Shown piece after piece: positions 28,414 through 38,004 of a DNA stretch of 64,000 nt. Both the position numbers and the translations under genes were made by a program. This DNA is from Kosakonia cowanii JCM 10956 = DSM 18146 (GTDB lineage Bacteria; Pseudomonadota; Gammaproteobacteria; Enterobacterales; Enterobacteriaceae). Every line of letters starts with the position of its first letter. The stretch's first letter is position 1. The notes below the pieces were generated by a model. The model was not told the DNA's origin. It did not search any database and worked only from the letters and a program-made list of their open reading frames with translations. The stretch is from positions 310,001-374,000 of the forward strand of contig NZ_CP019445.1 of the NCBI RefSeq assembly GCF_001975225.1, in the 5' to 3' direction.

Positions 28414-30843
28414 CTATGAATACTTTTTCGTTCGCCGCGTCGGCGCGGTGTTTGCCGGATCGTCCGGCCAGACATGTTTGGGGTAGCGCCCCTTCATCTC
28501 TTTTTGCACCTCGCGGTAGGTTCCGGCCCAGAACGCGCCTAAATCGCGCGTAATTTGCAGCGGCCGCTGGGCAGGCGAAAGCAGCTCCAGCACCAGCGCC
28601 ACGCGCCCCTGCGCAATCGTCGGCGTGGTGGCTTCACCGAACATCTCCTGCATCCGCACCGCCAGCGCAGGCGGATTATCTTCATGATATCGGATGGCTA
28701 TCCGGCTTCCGGTCGGCACAGTGTAATGCCCAGGCAGCTCACTATCCAGCCGTTGACGCAACGACCACGGCAGCGCCTGCTGCAACGCCTGCCCTACGTC
28801 GAGAGACTGCAAATCGCGCAGGGAACGAATGCCGCCCATTTGCGGCAGCAGCCACGCCTCAAGGGTGTCGAGCAGCGAGGCGTCATCGACGGCGGGCCAG
28901 TCGAACTCCGGTAGCCACTTCGCGGCGCAGAGTAAGCGTAAACGATACTGCGCCGCTTCGCTTGTCCAGTTCAGCACCCGCAGCCCCTTTTCGCGAATAC
29001 CGTTTAACATCGCCTGGTGCAGCTCCTCCTCAGAGGGCTTCGCCAGCGGCTGTGCGCTCAGCGTCAGTTGCCCAATTTGCCGACGACGAAATGCTTTCAG
29101 AGTGCCGAGCGTTTCATCCCACTCGACGCTGTCGGACTGGGTAATCAAATGCGTGCTTTGGGCAACAAGCACGTCGATATCCAGCGGCAGCGCCAGCAAA
29201 ATACGTGCATCCGGCGACTGGCTCCCCTGCAATAGCAGCGGCGCAAGCAGCCATTCGTGACGGTTTAGCGCATCATCGGCATCCAGCGTTGCACCTAAAC
29301 CGTTCGCCAGCTGATAGCGCCCCTGCTGACCGCGCCTGCGCGCAATTCGATCGGCAAACGCACAGGCGAGAAGCGGTGCCAGCGCGCGGATATCCGGCTC
29401 GCCGCCGCTGCTCTTCAGCCTGCGTGCCAGCTGGCGCGCGCGCTGTTGCCAGTTCCCCTGCTGGCGCGAGAAAGCCGCGCTCAAATCAGAATTACCGCCG
29501 CGCGGTGGCTCTTCGAGGATCGCCGCAAGCTTCGCCGCGGTAGCAATCTCATCATCGCCCTGCGCGCTCGAAAGCATCGCCGCCAGACGCGGATCGTTGC
29601 CGAGCGCCGCCATTTTCATGCCAAACGGCGTTAAACGCCCCTCTTCCAGCGCGCGCAGTTGCGTCAGCAGCCTGCGCGCCGCCGCCAGGTTAGCCTCAGG
29701 CGGCAGATCCAGCCAGCTAAGCTGCGCAACATCCTGGCAGCCCCACTGCAATAACTCCATCAACAGGCCGGAGAGGTCGCTATTGACGATCTCCGGGCTG
29801 CTCTGCGCCGTCGCGCGCTCCGCCTGCTCTTTGGCAAGCAGATGCAGGCAGATGCCCGGCTCCAGACGCCCGGCGCGTCCGGCGCGCTGGGTCATCGACG
29901 CCACGCTGATGCGCTGGGTAATCAGACGCGTTAAGCCGCTGCGGGCATCAAAACGGGCAACGCGCTCTTGCGCGCTGTCCACCACCAGCCGGATCCCTTC
30001 AATGGTCAGGCTGGTTTCGGCAATATTGGTCGCCAGCACCACTTTTCGTTTGCCGGCAGGCGCAGGCAGAATCGCTTTGCGCTGTTCGCTTAACGGCAAC
30101 GCGCCATAAAGGGGGCAGAGCAACACATCGCTGCCGACGCGCAACGCAAGCTGCTCCTGCACGCGCTGGATCTCGCCAACGCCTGGCAAAAAGAGCAGCA
30201 GCGAACCCGGTTCGGTGCGCAGCAGTTCAGCCGTGGCCTGTGCCACCGCCTCATCAAAACGTTGATGGGCGGGCAGTGGCTGGTAGCGCTGTTCAACGGG
30301 GAACGTACGCCCTTCGGAGACGATCACCGGCGCGTCCGGCAACAGCGAGTGTAGACGCTGATTATCCAGCGTCGCGGACATAATCAGTACTTTCAGATCC
30401 TCCCGCAGTCCCTGCTGCACATCAAGCAGCAGCGCGAGTGCCAGATCGGCCTGTAGACTGCGCTCGTGGAACTCGTCGAGGATCACCAGCCCGACGCCGT
30501 TCAGCTCCGGATCGTTTTGGATCAGGCGAGTGAGGATCCCTTCGGTGACCACTTCAAGGCGGGTGTTCGGGCCGACGCAGGTATCGGCGCGCATGCGGTA
30601 ACCCACGGTGTCGCCGGGTTGCTCATTGAGAAGCTCCGCCAGCCGCTGCGCAACGTTGCGCGCCGCCAGACGTCGCGGCTCGAGCAGCAAAATTTTCCCT
30701 TCAACTGCATTCTGTTGCAGCAGTTGCAGCGGCAGCCAGGTCGATTTCCCGGCACCGGTCGGGGCGCTCAGCAGCACCTGGGGCGCATTTTTCAGCGCAG
30801 AGAGAAGATCGGGCAGAACGGCGGCAACCGGCAGTAAGGACAC
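28414..30843 (-). CDS. hrpB: ATP-dependent helicase HrpB
   Basis: A DEAH-box type superfamily 2 helicase whose cellular role is poorly defined. The start is placed at GTG 30843, 5 nt after a GGAG site, because it aligns with E. coli HrpB and gives the same 809 residues; an in-frame ATG at 30912 would add 23 residues without homology. Motifs visible are Walker A SAPTGAGKST (about 26-35), DEFHERSLQADLAL, SATLDN, and ATNIAETSLTIEGIR and QRAGRAGR of the second RecA domain. The HrpB-specific C-terminal domain ends WPDDPANTAPTRRTKKY. It is divergent from thpR. Confidence 0.95.
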   Translation of the reverse strand: MSLLPVAAVLPDLLSALKNAPQVLLSAPTGAGKSTWLPLQLLQQNAVEGKILLLEPRRLAARNVAQRLAELLNEQPGDTVGYRMRADTCVGPNTRLEVVTEGILTRLIQNDPELNGVGLVILDEFHERSLQADLALALLLDVQQGLREDLKVLIMSATLDNQRLHSLLPDAPVIVSEGRTFPVEQRYQPLPAHQRFDEAVAQATAELLRTEPGSLLLFLPGVGEIQRVQEQLALRVGSDVLLCPLYGALPLSEQRKAILPAPAGKRKVVLATNIAETSLTIEGIRLVVDSAQERVARFDARSGLTRLITQRISVASMTQRAGRAGRLEPGICLHLLAKEQAERATAQSSPEIVNSDLSGLLMELLQWGCQDVAQLSWLDLPPEANLAAARRLLTQLRALEEGRLTPFGMKMAALGNDPRLAAMLSSAQGDDEIATAAKLAAILEEPPRGGNSDLSAAFSRQQGNWQQRARQLARRLKSSGGEPDIRALAPLLACAFADRIARRRGQQGRYQLANGLGATLDADDALNRHEWLLAPLLLQGSQSPDARILLALPLDIDVLVAQSTHLITQSDSVEWDETLGTLKAFRRRQIGQLTLSAQPLAKPSEEELHQAMLNGIREKGLRVLNWTSEAAQYRLRLLCAAKWLPEFDWPAVDDASLLDTLEAWLLPQMGGIRSLRDLQSLDVGQALQQALPWSLRQRLDSELPGHYTVPTGSRIAIRYHEDNPPALAVRMQEMFGEATTPTIAQGRVALVLELLSPAQRPLQITRDLGAFWAGTYREVQKEMKGRYPKHVWPDDPANTAPTRRTKKYS

Positions 30844-30915
30844 AAACGCTCCAGGGGTTAACAGAAGAGGAGCGGCAGTATACCATCCCCACATATTCTT
30901 GACCTCGAGCACACT

Positions 30916-31449
30916 ATGCCCGCATCAAAAAGGCTCTTTTTTGCCATTGAACTGCCCGCCGAACTCCAGCCCCAACTGGTGCAGTGGCGCGCGCAGCACT
31001 TCACGCCGGAAGCGGGGCGACCAATTGCCGCCGCCAATTTGCATCTGACGCTAGCCTTTCTGGGCGATATCAGCGCCGAGAAACAGAAGGCGCTGGAGAC
31101 GCTGGCCGGACGCATTCGCCAGCCGGGCTTTACGTTGACGCTGGATGATGCCGGGCAGTGGCTGCGCTCGCGCGTGGTGTGGCTCGGTTCGCGCCAGCCG
31201 CCGCGCGGATTACTGCAACTGGCAGATATGCTGCGCGCGCAGGCAGCACGCAGCGGCTGCTATCAAAGCCCGCAGCCTTTTCACCCGCACATCACGCTGC
31301 TGCGCGACGCCAGCCACGCGGTTTCGCTGCCGCCGCCGGGTTTTCGCTGGTCTTTTCCGGTCACTGAGTTTGCGCTCTACGAATCGCAGTTTCTCAACGG
31401 GCGTACCCGTTACACCGCCCTGAAGCGCTGGCCCCTTAGCGGGGAGTAA
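30916..31449 (+). CDS. thpR: RNA 2',3'-cyclic phosphodiesterase ThpR (LigT)
   Basis: A 2H phosphoesterase that hydrolyses 2',3'-cyclic phosphate RNA ends to 2'-phosphate in vitro; it was first described as a 2'-5' RNA ligase. The 177-residue protein contains the two family HxTx motifs, HLTLAFLGD (about 43-51) and HPHITLLRDA (about 125-134). It lies 44 bp before sfsA in the same direction, and the start region is divergent from hrpB with only 72 bp between the two starts. The physiological role is unknown. Confidence 0.95.
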   Translation: MPASKRLFFAIELPAELQPQLVQWRAQHFTPEAGRPIAAANLHLTLAFLGDISAEKQKALETLAGRIRQPGFTLTLDDAGQWLRSRVVWLGSRQPPRGLLQLADMLRAQAARSGCYQSPQPFHPHITLLRDASHAVSLPPPGFRWSFPVTEFALYESQFLNGRTRYTALKRWPLSGE

Positions 31450-31493
31450 TCATTTCGGCGCGTCTTGAGCCACGAACATATTAAGGAAGAGAT

Positions 31494-32198
31494 ATGGAAT
31501 TCACCCCACCGCTACAATCCGCCACGCTTGTGACGCGCTATAAGCGCTTTCTGGCGGATGTCGTGACGCCCGAAGGCGAAACCCTGACGCTGCACTGCCC
31601 CAATACCGGCGCGATGACCGGTTGCGCGACGCCAGGCGATCGGGTCTGGTATTCCACCTCAACAAATCTGAAGCGCAAATATGCCCACACCTGGGAATTA
31701 ACTGAAACGCAACAGGGCGCATTTATTTGCGTTAATACTCAGCGGGCAAATATGTTAACGAAAGAGGCGATTATCGCTGACCGCCTGCCTGAGTTAACGG
31801 GATATAGCGTGCTGAAAAGCGAAGTGAAATATGGTGCGGAGCGCAGCAGAATTGATTTTCTGTTACAGGCGGAGGATCGCCGCAACTGCTATATTGAAGT
31901 GAAATCGGTCACGCTCGCCGAGCAGCAGTCAGGCTATTTCCCGGATGCGGTCACACTGCGCGGGCAGAAGCATTTACGGGAGTTGATGAGCGTTGCGGCC
32001 AATGGTGACCGTGCGGTGATCTTGTTTGCCATTCTGCACTCCGCCGTTGAACATTTCGCACCCGCGCGCCATATTGATGGGGAATACGCACGATTATTGA
32101 GTGAAGCGCAACAAAATGGGGTGGAAGTTATTGCTTATAAAGCGGAACTTTCTGCCGATAATATCAGTCTTAGCTTGCCGCTACCGTTCTCGCTTTAA
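31494..32198 (+). CDS. sfsA: sugar fermentation stimulation protein SfsA
   Basis: SfsA was described as stimulating maltose metabolism in a crp* background; structural work on the family points to a DNA-binding OB region plus a PD-(D/E)XK nuclease-like fold. The 234-residue protein has RIDFLLQ and [10 protein letters not shown] (about 121-141), which supply the Asp and ExK residues of such a fold, and an N-terminal OB-like CPNTGAMTG block. An AAGGAAG site precedes the ATG. It lies between thpR and dksA, the usual enteric order. The biological function remains uncertain. Confidence 0.95.
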   Translation: MEFTPPLQSATLVTRYKRFLADVVTPEGETLTLHCPNTGAMTGCATPGDRVWYSTSTNLKRKYAHTWELTETQQGAFICVNTQRANMLTKEAIIADRLPELTGYSVLKSEVKYGAERSRIDFLLQAEDRRNCYIEVKSVTLAEQQSGYFPDAVTLRGQKHLRELMSVAANGDRAVILFAILHSAVEHFAPARHIDGEYARLLSEAQQNGVEVIAYKAELSADNISLSLPLPFSL

Positions 32199-32283
32199 GG
32201 CAAGCGCCTGACGAATAAGTGATTTGGTCGCGTGCGCAAATACGCTTTTCTTCACAGGGTTGTCAAGTGTTACGTATGGATAT

Positions 32284-32312
32284 TTGCCATCCGTAAAAGC
32301 ATCTGCTATTTA
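32284..32312 (+). promoter_or_regulatory. dksA promoter
   Basis: TTGCCA (32284-32289) and TATTTA (32307-32312) with a 17-bp spacer, 59 nt before the dksA ATG. Confidence 0.6.
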
Positions 32313-32370
32313 TAGCGGCCTGATTTTTCCCCCGTACGGGGATCGATAGTGCGTGTTAAGGAGAAGCAAC

Positions 32371-32826
32371 ATGCAAGAAGGGCAAAACCGTAAAACATCG
32401 TCCCTGAGTATTCTCGCCATCGCTGGGGTGGAGCCGTATCAAGAGAAGCCGGGCGAAGAGTATATGAACGAAGCCCAGCTGGCGCACTTCAAGCGGATTC
32501 TTGAAGCATGGCGCAATCAACTTAGGGATGAAGTCGATCGCACCGTTACGCACATGCAGGACGAAGCGGCTAACTTCCCGGACCCGGTTGACCGTGCTGC
32601 TCAGGAAGAGGAGTTCAGCCTTGAACTGCGTAACCGCGATCGCGAGCGTAAGCTGATTAAGAAGATCGAAAAAACGCTGAAAAAAGTAGAAGACGAAGAT
32701 TTCGGTTTCTGCGAATCCTGCGGCGTTGAAATTGGTATCCGTCGTCTGGAAGCGCGTCCGACTGCCGACCTGTGCATCGACTGCAAAACCCTGGCGGAAA
32801 TCCGCGAAAAACAGATGGCGGGCTAA
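32371..32826 (+). CDS. dksA: RNA polymerase-binding transcription factor DksA
   Basis: DksA enters the RNA polymerase secondary channel and, with ppGpp, mediates the stringent response. The ATG at 32371 follows an AAGGAG site and gives exactly 151 residues; an upstream in-frame TTG is not needed. The coiled-coil tip aspartates D71 and D74 (FPDPVDRA) and the four zinc-finger cysteines C114, C117, C135 and C138 are all present. The protein is almost identical to E. coli DksA. A strong hairpin terminator separates it from gluQ, reported in Shigella to limit gluQ expression. Confidence 0.98.
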   Translation: MQEGQNRKTSSLSILAIAGVEPYQEKPGEEYMNEAQLAHFKRILEAWRNQLRDEVDRTVTHMQDEAANFPDPVDRAAQEEEFSLELRNRDRERKLIKKIEKTLKKVEDEDFGFCESCGVEIGIRRLEARPTADLCIDCKTLAEIREKQMAG

Positions 32827-32842
32827 CCCCCGGCATTCCCCA

Positions 32843-32872
32843 AGACGCCCCGCTGATGCGGGGCGTCTCTTA
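32843..32872 (+). terminator. dksA-gluQ intercistronic terminator
   Basis: AGACGCCCCGC (32843-32853), TGAT loop, GCGGGGCGTCT (32858-32868), an 11-bp perfect stem followed by a short pyrimidine tail (CTTATA). Confidence 0.85.
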
Positions 32873-32916
32873 TAAGGCGGCGAACGCGCCCGCCCTGTAC
32901 TTTTTTGCCTGTCGAT

Positions 32917-33813
32917 ATGCCTGAATCACACTATATCGGGCGCTTTGCGCCATCCCCATCCGGTGAACTGCATTTTGGTTCGTTAATTGCCGCCCTCGGC
33001 AGCTATCTGCAAGCCCGTGCTCAGCATGGTATCTGGCGCGTGCGGATTGAAGATATCGATCCTCCCCGCGAAGTGCCCGGCGCGGCAGAGACAATTTTGC
33101 GCCAGCTGGAACACTACGGCCTGCACTGGGACGGTGAGGTGCTGTGGCAATCCCGGCGACATGAGGCTTATCGGGAAGTACTAATGCGGCTGCACCGTGA
33201 AGGGTTGAGCTACTTCTGCACCTGCACGCGAGCGCGTATTCAAAGCGTCGGCGGTTTCTATGATGGTCACTGCCGCACCCTGAATCATGGCCCGGAAAAC
33301 GCCGCGGTCCGCCTGCTGCAACGCCAACCGGTGCTGGAATTTAACGACCGTCTGCGCGGGCGCATCGTTGCCGAAGAGAAACTGGCGCGCGAAGATTTTA
33401 TTATTCACCGCCGCGATGGATTATTTGCTTATAACCTCGCCGTGGTGGTCGATGACCATTTTCAGGGTGTGACGGAGATCGTGCGCGGCGCGGATCTGAT
33501 AGCGCCGACGGTGCGGCACCTCTCCCTTTATCAACAATTAGGCTGGCCGGCACCTGAGTATGTTCATCTGCCATTAGCCCTTAATGAACAAGGGGATAAG
33601 CTCTCCAAGCAGAACCATGCGCCTGCCCTGCCGGAGGGCGATCCGCGTCCTGTGTTGATCCGTGCTTTACAATTTATGAACCAGGATGTAACAAAAGAGT
33701 GGCAGGATCTCTCGCTGGAGGATCTGCTGGAAAAGGCGGTGGCGAACTGGTCGCTTTCACGCGTACCTGTAACAGGCGATGCGAATACAGCATTCTCAAA
33801 TGCTTCGCGCTGA
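32917..33813 (+). CDS. gluQ: glutamyl-Q tRNA(Asp) synthetase
   Basis: GluQ (YadB) attaches glutamate to the queuosine base in the anticodon of tRNA-Asp. It resembles the catalytic domain of glutamyl-tRNA synthetase but lacks the anticodon-binding domain. The 298-residue frame from ATG 32917 ([20 protein letters not shown]) is preferred, since it aligns with one of the E. coli starts; a TTG at 32905 is an alternative. The nucleotide-binding HFGS (HIGH-like) and KLSKQ (KMSKS-like) motifs and the zinc-site cysteines of CTCTRARI and GHC are present. No good ribosome binding site was found. Confidence 0.95.
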   Translation: MPESHYIGRFAPSPSGELHFGSLIAALGSYLQARAQHGIWRVRIEDIDPPREVPGAAETILRQLEHYGLHWDGEVLWQSRRHEAYREVLMRLHREGLSYFCTCTRARIQSVGGFYDGHCRTLNHGPENAAVRLLQRQPVLEFNDRLRGRIVAEEKLAREDFIIHRRDGLFAYNLAVVVDDHFQGVTEIVRGADLIAPTVRHLSLYQQLGWPAPEYVHLPLALNEQGDKLSKQNHAPALPEGDPRPVLIRALQFMNQDVTKEWQDLSLEDLLEKAVANWSLSRVPVTGDANTAFSNASR

Positions 33814-33871
33814 GCTATGATTAGCCGCTATTTTTTTGTCCCGATGACGTCTGACACTACCGAGGTGTACT

Positions 33872-35269
33872 ATTTTTACCCGAGTCGCTAATTTTTGCCG
33901 CAAGGTGCTAAGCCGCGAAGAGAGCATGGCCGTTGAGGCAATGGCCAAACCGCAAATGGCGGTTATCCCGCGTGAGCAGCACGCTATTTCCCGCAAAGAT
34001 ATCAGCGAAAATGCGCTCAAAGTGCTCTATCGTCTGAATAAAGCGGGCTATGAAGCTTACCTGGTAGGCGGCGGTGTGCGCGACTTGTTGCTGGGCAAAA
34101 AACCAAAAGATTTTGATGTCACCACCAACGCCACGCCGGATCAGGTGCGTAAGCTGTTCCGCAACTGCCGCCTGGTGGGTCGCCGTTTCCGCCTCGCACA
34201 CGTGATGTTCGGGCCGGAGATTATCGAAGTGGCGACCTTCCGTGGTCATCATGACGATCAACAAACCGATCGCACCATCTCCCAGCGCGGCCAGAACGGC
34301 ATGCTGCTGCGCGACAACATCTTCGGCTCAATTGAAGAAGATGCCCAGCGTCGTGACTTCACCATTAACAGCCTCTATTACAGCGTTGCCGACTTTACCG
34401 TACGTGATTACGTCGGCGGCATGCGCGATCTGCAAGAGGGCACCATCCGCCTGATCGGCAACCCGGAAACCCGCTACCGCGAAGATCCGGTGCGCATGCT
34501 GCGCGCGGTGCGTTTCGCCGCCAAGCTGGGCATGCAGATTAGCGAAGAGACCGCCGAGCCGATCCCGCGTCTGGCAACCTTAATTAACGACGTGCCGCCA
34601 GCGCGTCTGTTTGAAGAGTCCCTGAAGCTGCTGCAGGCCGGTTACGGTTACGATACCTACCAGCTGCTGCGCGAATATGGCCTCTTCCAGCCGCTCTTCC
34701 CGATCATCACCCGCTGCTTTACCGAGCACGGCGACAGCCCGATGGAGCGCATTATTGCCCAGGTGCTGAAGAACACCGATAACCGCATTCACAACGATAT
34801 GCGCGTTAACCCGGCGTTTCTGTTTGCCGCTATGTTCTGGTATCCGCTGCTGGAAAACGCGCAGCGTATCACCCAGGAGGGCGGGCTGGCCTACTACGAC
34901 GCCTTCGCACTGGCGATGAACGACGTGCTCGACGAAGCGTGCCGCTCGCTGGCGATCCCGAAACGCATCACTACGCTGGTTCGCGATATCTGGCAGCTGC
35001 AGCTGCGCATGTCCCGTCGCCAGGGCAAACGCGCCTGGAAACTGATGGAACATCCGAAATTCCGCGCCTCGTACGATCTGCTGGCACTGCGCGCCGAGGC
35101 GGAAAACAACGCTGAACTGCAACGCCTGACAAAATGGTGGGGCGAGTTCCAGGTCTCTGCACCGCCGGCGCAAAAACATATGCTTGATGATTTAGGTGAA
35201 GAGCCGGCCGAGCGCCGTCGTCATCGCCGTCCGCGCAAGCGCGCGCCGCGCCGTGAGGGCAGTGCGTGA
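33872..35269 (+). CDS. pcnB: poly(A) polymerase I, AUU start codon
   Basis: PcnB adds 3' poly(A) tails that promote RNA decay and controls ColE1-type plasmid copy number through RNA I. No ATG, GTG or TTG gives a full-length protein, but ATT at 33872, 4 nt after a GAGGTG site, yields [18 protein letters not shown], the E. coli N-terminus. The total is 465 residues, again identical to E. coli. E. coli pcnB is known to start with AUU. The nucleotidyltransferase motif [20 protein letters not shown] (about 66-85) has the metal-binding DFD. The basic C-terminus ([15 protein letters not shown]) suggests RNA binding. The stop overlaps the folK start. Confidence 0.95.
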   Translation: MFTRVANFCRKVLSREESMAVEAMAKPQMAVIPREQHAISRKDISENALKVLYRLNKAGYEAYLVGGGVRDLLLGKKPKDFDVTTNATPDQVRKLFRNCRLVGRRFRLAHVMFGPEIIEVATFRGHHDDQQTDRTISQRGQNGMLLRDNIFGSIEEDAQRRDFTINSLYYSVADFTVRDYVGGMRDLQEGTIRLIGNPETRYREDPVRMLRAVRFAAKLGMQISEETAEPIPRLATLINDVPPARLFEESLKLLQAGYGYDTYQLLREYGLFQPLFPIITRCFTEHGDSPMERIIAQVLKNTDNRIHNDMRVNPAFLFAAMFWYPLLENAQRITQEGGLAYYDAFALAMNDVLDEACRSLAIPKRITTLVRDIWQLQLRMSRRQGKRAWKLMEHPKFRASYDLLALRAEAENNAELQRLTKWWGEFQVSAPPAQKHMLDDLGEEPAERRRHRRPRKRAPRREGSA

Positions 35270-35745
35270 CACTGGCCTTTATCGCGCTGGGCAGCAATCT
35301 CGCCTCGCCGCTCGATCAAGTGAACGCCGCGATAGCCGCGCTGGGGGAGATCCCCGACAGCCGGATCGTGGCGTGCTCCTCTCTTTACCGCACTCCCCCG
35401 CTCGGCCCGCCGGATCAGCCTGACTACCTCAACGCCGCCGTGGCGCTGGAAACAACGCTCGCACCGGAAGCCCTTCTCGACCATACGCAGCGCATTGAGC
35501 TGCAACAGGGGCGCGTACGTAAAGCCGAGCGCTGGGGGCCGCGCACGCTTGACCTCGATATTATGCTGTTTGGCGAGATGACGGTGCAGACCGCGCGCCT
35601 GACCATTCCCCATTACGATATGAAAAACCGCGGCTTTATGCTGTGGCCACTGTTTGAGATCGCCCCTGACCTGCATTTCCCCGATGGCGAATCATTACAG
35701 GCCGTGCTGACGCGGCTGAACGCGCCAAAACCTCACGCCTGGTAA
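35266..35745 (+). CDS. folK: 6-hydroxymethyl-7,8-dihydropterin pyrophosphokinase
   Basis: FolK transfers pyrophosphate from ATP to 6-hydroxymethyl-dihydropterin in folate synthesis. The GTG start at 35266 overlaps the pcnB stop (GTGA), indicating coupling. The 159-residue protein has the family signature [15 protein letters not shown] with the two magnesium-binding aspartates (D96 and D98) and the N-terminal [10 protein letters not shown] strand. In E. coli K-12 a fimbrial cluster (yadN-ecpD-htrE-yadMLKC) lies between folK and panB; here only about 108 bp separate them. Confidence 0.97.
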   Translation: MTLAFIALGSNLASPLDQVNAAIAALGEIPDSRIVACSSLYRTPPLGPPDQPDYLNAAVALETTLAPEALLDHTQRIELQQGRVRKAERWGPRTLDLDIMLFGEMTVQTARLTIPHYDMKNRGFMLWPLFEIAPDLHFPDGESLQAVLTRLNAPKPHAW

Positions 35746-35790
35746 CCCCGCCTGAAAAGGTGACCTGCATCAACGGGTTGCCTAAAGTCA

Positions 35791-35819
35791 TTGCCCCCCT
35801 GAATGTTGCTGCTTAGAAT
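35791..35819 (+). promoter_or_regulatory. panB promoter
   Basis: TTGCCC (35791-35796) and TAGAAT (35814-35819) with a 17-bp spacer, 35 nt before the panB ATG. Confidence 0.65.
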
Positions 35820-35853
35820 GCGCCAGATTCGCCTTCGACTATCAGGAAACGCT

Positions 35854-36645
35854 ATGAAACCGACGACCCTCTCGTGGCTGCTGAAATGTAAGCAGGAGAA
35901 GCGCCGCTTCGCCACCATCACCGCCTATGACTACAGCTTCGCCAAACTCTTTGCCGAAGAGGGGATCAACGTGATGCTGGTCGGCGATTCGTTAGGCATG
36001 ACGGTACAAGGGCACGACTCCACGCTGCCGGTAACGGTGGCCGATATCGCTTATCACACTCAGGCCGTTCGCCGCGGCGCACCCGCCTGCCTGCTGCTCG
36101 CCGATCTGCCATTTATGGCTTATGCCACCCCCGAACAGGCGTTTGAGAACGCGGCTGCGGTGATGCGCGCCGGTGCCAATATGGTGAAAATCGAAGGCGG
36201 CCGCTGGCTGGCACCAACGGTGAAAATGCTCACTGAACGCGCAGTGCCGGTATGCGGTCATCTCGGTTTAACTCCGCAATCGGTCAACATCTTCGGCGGT
36301 TATAAAGTGCAGGGGCGCGGCGATGCGGCGCAGGGCCTGTATGAAGATGCGCTGGCGCTGGAAGCGGCAGGCGCGCAGCTGCTGGTGCTGGAGTGCGTGC
36401 CGGTTGAACTGGCGCAGCGCATTACCGGGGCGTTAACCATTCCGGTGATTGGTATTGGCGCAGGTAATGTGACCGACGGACAGATTCTGGTGATGCATGA
36501 CGCATTCGGCATTACCGGTGGACATATTCCAAAATTCGCTAAAAATTTCCTCAATGAAGCAGGCGACATGCGTGCCGCGGTGAGGCAGTATGTGGCTGAA
36601 GTCGAGTCCGGAGCCTATCCGGGCGAAGAGCACAGTTTCCATTAA
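35854..36645 (+). CDS. panB: 3-methyl-2-oxobutanoate hydroxymethyltransferase
   Basis: PanB makes ketopantoate from 2-oxoisovalerate with methylenetetrahydrofolate, the first step toward pantothenate and CoA. The ATG at 35854 ([10 protein letters not shown]) is used because it aligns with the family; upstream in-frame Met codons fall in the promoter. The 263-residue TIM-barrel protein shows the metal-binding [19 protein letters not shown] block (about 43-61), MVKIEGG and [10 protein letters not shown]. It is followed by panC after 11 bp in an operon that draws one-carbon units from the folate pathway next door. Confidence 0.98.
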   Translation: MKPTTLSWLLKCKQEKRRFATITAYDYSFAKLFAEEGINVMLVGDSLGMTVQGHDSTLPVTVADIAYHTQAVRRGAPACLLLADLPFMAYATPEQAFENAAAVMRAGANMVKIEGGRWLAPTVKMLTERAVPVCGHLGLTPQSVNIFGGYKVQGRGDAAQGLYEDALALEAAGAQLLVLECVPVELAQRITGALTIPVIGIGAGNVTDGQILVMHDAFGITGGHIPKFAKNFLNEAGDMRAAVRQYVAEVESGAYPGEEHSFH

Positions 36646-36656
36646 GGAGCCTTGTT

Positions 36657-37514
36657 GTGTTGATTATTGAAACCCTGCCGCTGCTGCGCCAGCATATTCG
36701 CCGCCTGCGTCAGGAAGGAAAACGCATTGCGCTGGTGCCGACCATGGGCAACCTGCACGATGGTCATATGAAGCTGGTCGACGAAGCGAAACTGCGCGCC
36801 GATGTGGTGGTAGTAAGCATCTTTGTGAACCCGATGCAGTTTGACCGCCAGGATGACCTGGTGCGCTACCCGCGCACCTTGCAGGAAGATTGTGAAAAGC
36901 TGAACAAACGCAAAGTCGATTTCGTCTTTGCCCCGGCGCCTGCCGATATCTACCCGCAGGGCACGGAAGGCCAGACTTATGTTGACGTTCCGGGCATCTC
37001 GACGATGCTGGAAGGTGCCAGCCGTCCTGGCCATTTCCGCGGCGTCTCCACCATCGTCAGCAAGCTGTTTAACCTGGTCCAGCCCGACATCGCCTGCTTC
37101 GGCGAGAAGGATTACCAGCAGTTGCAGCTGATCCGCAAAATGGTGGCGGATATGGGTTATGACATTGAGATTGTCGGCGTACCGACCGTGCGGGCGAAAG
37201 ATGGCCTGGCGCTCAGCTCGCGTAACGGCTATCTCACCGCTGACCAGCGCAAAATCGCGCCGGGAATGAGCAAAGTGATGAACGCCATCGCCGATAAATT
37301 ACAGGCGGGCGAGCGCGATACCGAAGAGCTGGTGGCCCTGGCGGAGCAGCAGGTCAACGAAGCCGGTTTCCGCGCCGATGATATTCAGATCCGTGATGCG
37401 GACACGCTGCTTGACGTGACAGAGAGCAGCCAGCGCGCGGTGATTCTGATGGCGGCATGGCTCGGCCAGGCGCGGCTTATCGACAACAAAGTGGTTGAAT
37501 TGACCCAGAAATAA
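36657..37514 (+). CDS. panC: pantothenate synthetase
   Basis: PanC condenses pantoate and beta-alanine with ATP to pantothenate. The start is GTG at 36657, as in E. coli, behind an AAGGAG site that overlaps the panB 3' end. The 285-residue protein has the nucleotidyltransferase motifs [16 protein letters not shown] (HIGH-like, about 30-45), FGEKDYQQL and the KMSKS-like ALSSRNGYL. The panD product downstream supplies its beta-alanine. E. coli K-12 has an extra gene (yadD/rpnC) between panC and panD that is absent here. Confidence 0.98.
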   Translation: MLIIETLPLLRQHIRRLRQEGKRIALVPTMGNLHDGHMKLVDEAKLRADVVVVSIFVNPMQFDRQDDLVRYPRTLQEDCEKLNKRKVDFVFAPAPADIYPQGTEGQTYVDVPGISTMLEGASRPGHFRGVSTIVSKLFNLVQPDIACFGEKDYQQLQLIRKMVADMGYDIEIVGVPTVRAKDGLALSSRNGYLTADQRKIAPGMSKVMNAIADKLQAGERDTEELVALAEQQVNEAGFRADDIQIRDADTLLDVTESSQRAVILMAAWLGQARLIDNKVVELTQK

Positions 37515-37551
37515 TCTGGCAGAACGCTGCGCCGGTTAAGGCGCGGCAACA

Positions 37552-37592
37552 ACAGACGGGGTTAAGCAGGGAGCCGTCTCCCCGTTTCGGCT
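37552..37592 (+). other. structured panC-panD gap
   Basis: The 105-bp gap contains ACGGGG (about 37555) pairing with CCCCGT (about 37579), enclosing a GACGG/CCGTC-type alternative. It could be a weak terminator or attenuator between panC and panD. No clear promoter was found. Confidence 0.35.
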
Positions 37593-37619
37593 TTACTCTC
37601 AGTAACGAAGGTTCAACTT

Positions 37620-38000
37620 ATGATTCGCACTATGCTGCAAGGCAAGCTCCACCGCGTCAAAGTGACGCAGGCCGATCTGCATTACGAAGGCTCCTGCGCC
37701 ATCGACCAGGATTTCCTGGAAGCGGCCGGTATCCTTGAATACGAAGCCATTGATATCTACAACGTCACCAACGGTAAGCGCTTCTCTACCTATGCGATTG
37801 CCGGTGAGCGCGGCTCACGCATTATCTCCGTTAACGGCGCGGCGGCGCACTGTGCGGATGTCGGCGATATTCTGATTATCGCCAGCTACGTCACCATGCC
37901 CGATGACGTGGCCCGCAGCTGGCAGCCGAAAGTGGCCTATTTTGATGGCGACAACGAGATGAAACGCACCGCGAAAGCCGTGCCCGTTCAGGTTGCCTGA
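37620..38000 (+). CDS. panD: aspartate 1-decarboxylase proenzyme
   Basis: PanD decarboxylates aspartate to beta-alanine for pantothenate synthesis. It is made as a 126-residue proenzyme that cleaves itself between G24 and S25 (YEGSCAID) to form the pyruvoyl cofactor on the alpha chain. All family blocks ([15 protein letters not shown] N-terminus, [19 protein letters not shown]) are present. In E. coli maturation needs PanM (PanZ), which is not in this window. Its stop codon lies 4 nt from the convergent yadE stop, leaving no room for a separate terminator. Confidence 0.98.
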   Translation: MIRTMLQGKLHRVKVTQADLHYEGSCAIDQDFLEAAGILEYEAIDIYNVTNGKRFSTYAIAGERGSRIISVNGAAAHCADVGDILIIASYVTMPDDVARSWQPKVAYFDGDNEMKRTAKAVPVQVA

Positions 38001-38004
38001 TGCC

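Noticed and set aside
32905..32916. TTG at 32905 as the gluQ start.
   Set aside because: ATG at 32917 aligns better with the family N-terminus. The TTG adds four residues and has no better ribosome binding site, though it cannot be ruled out.
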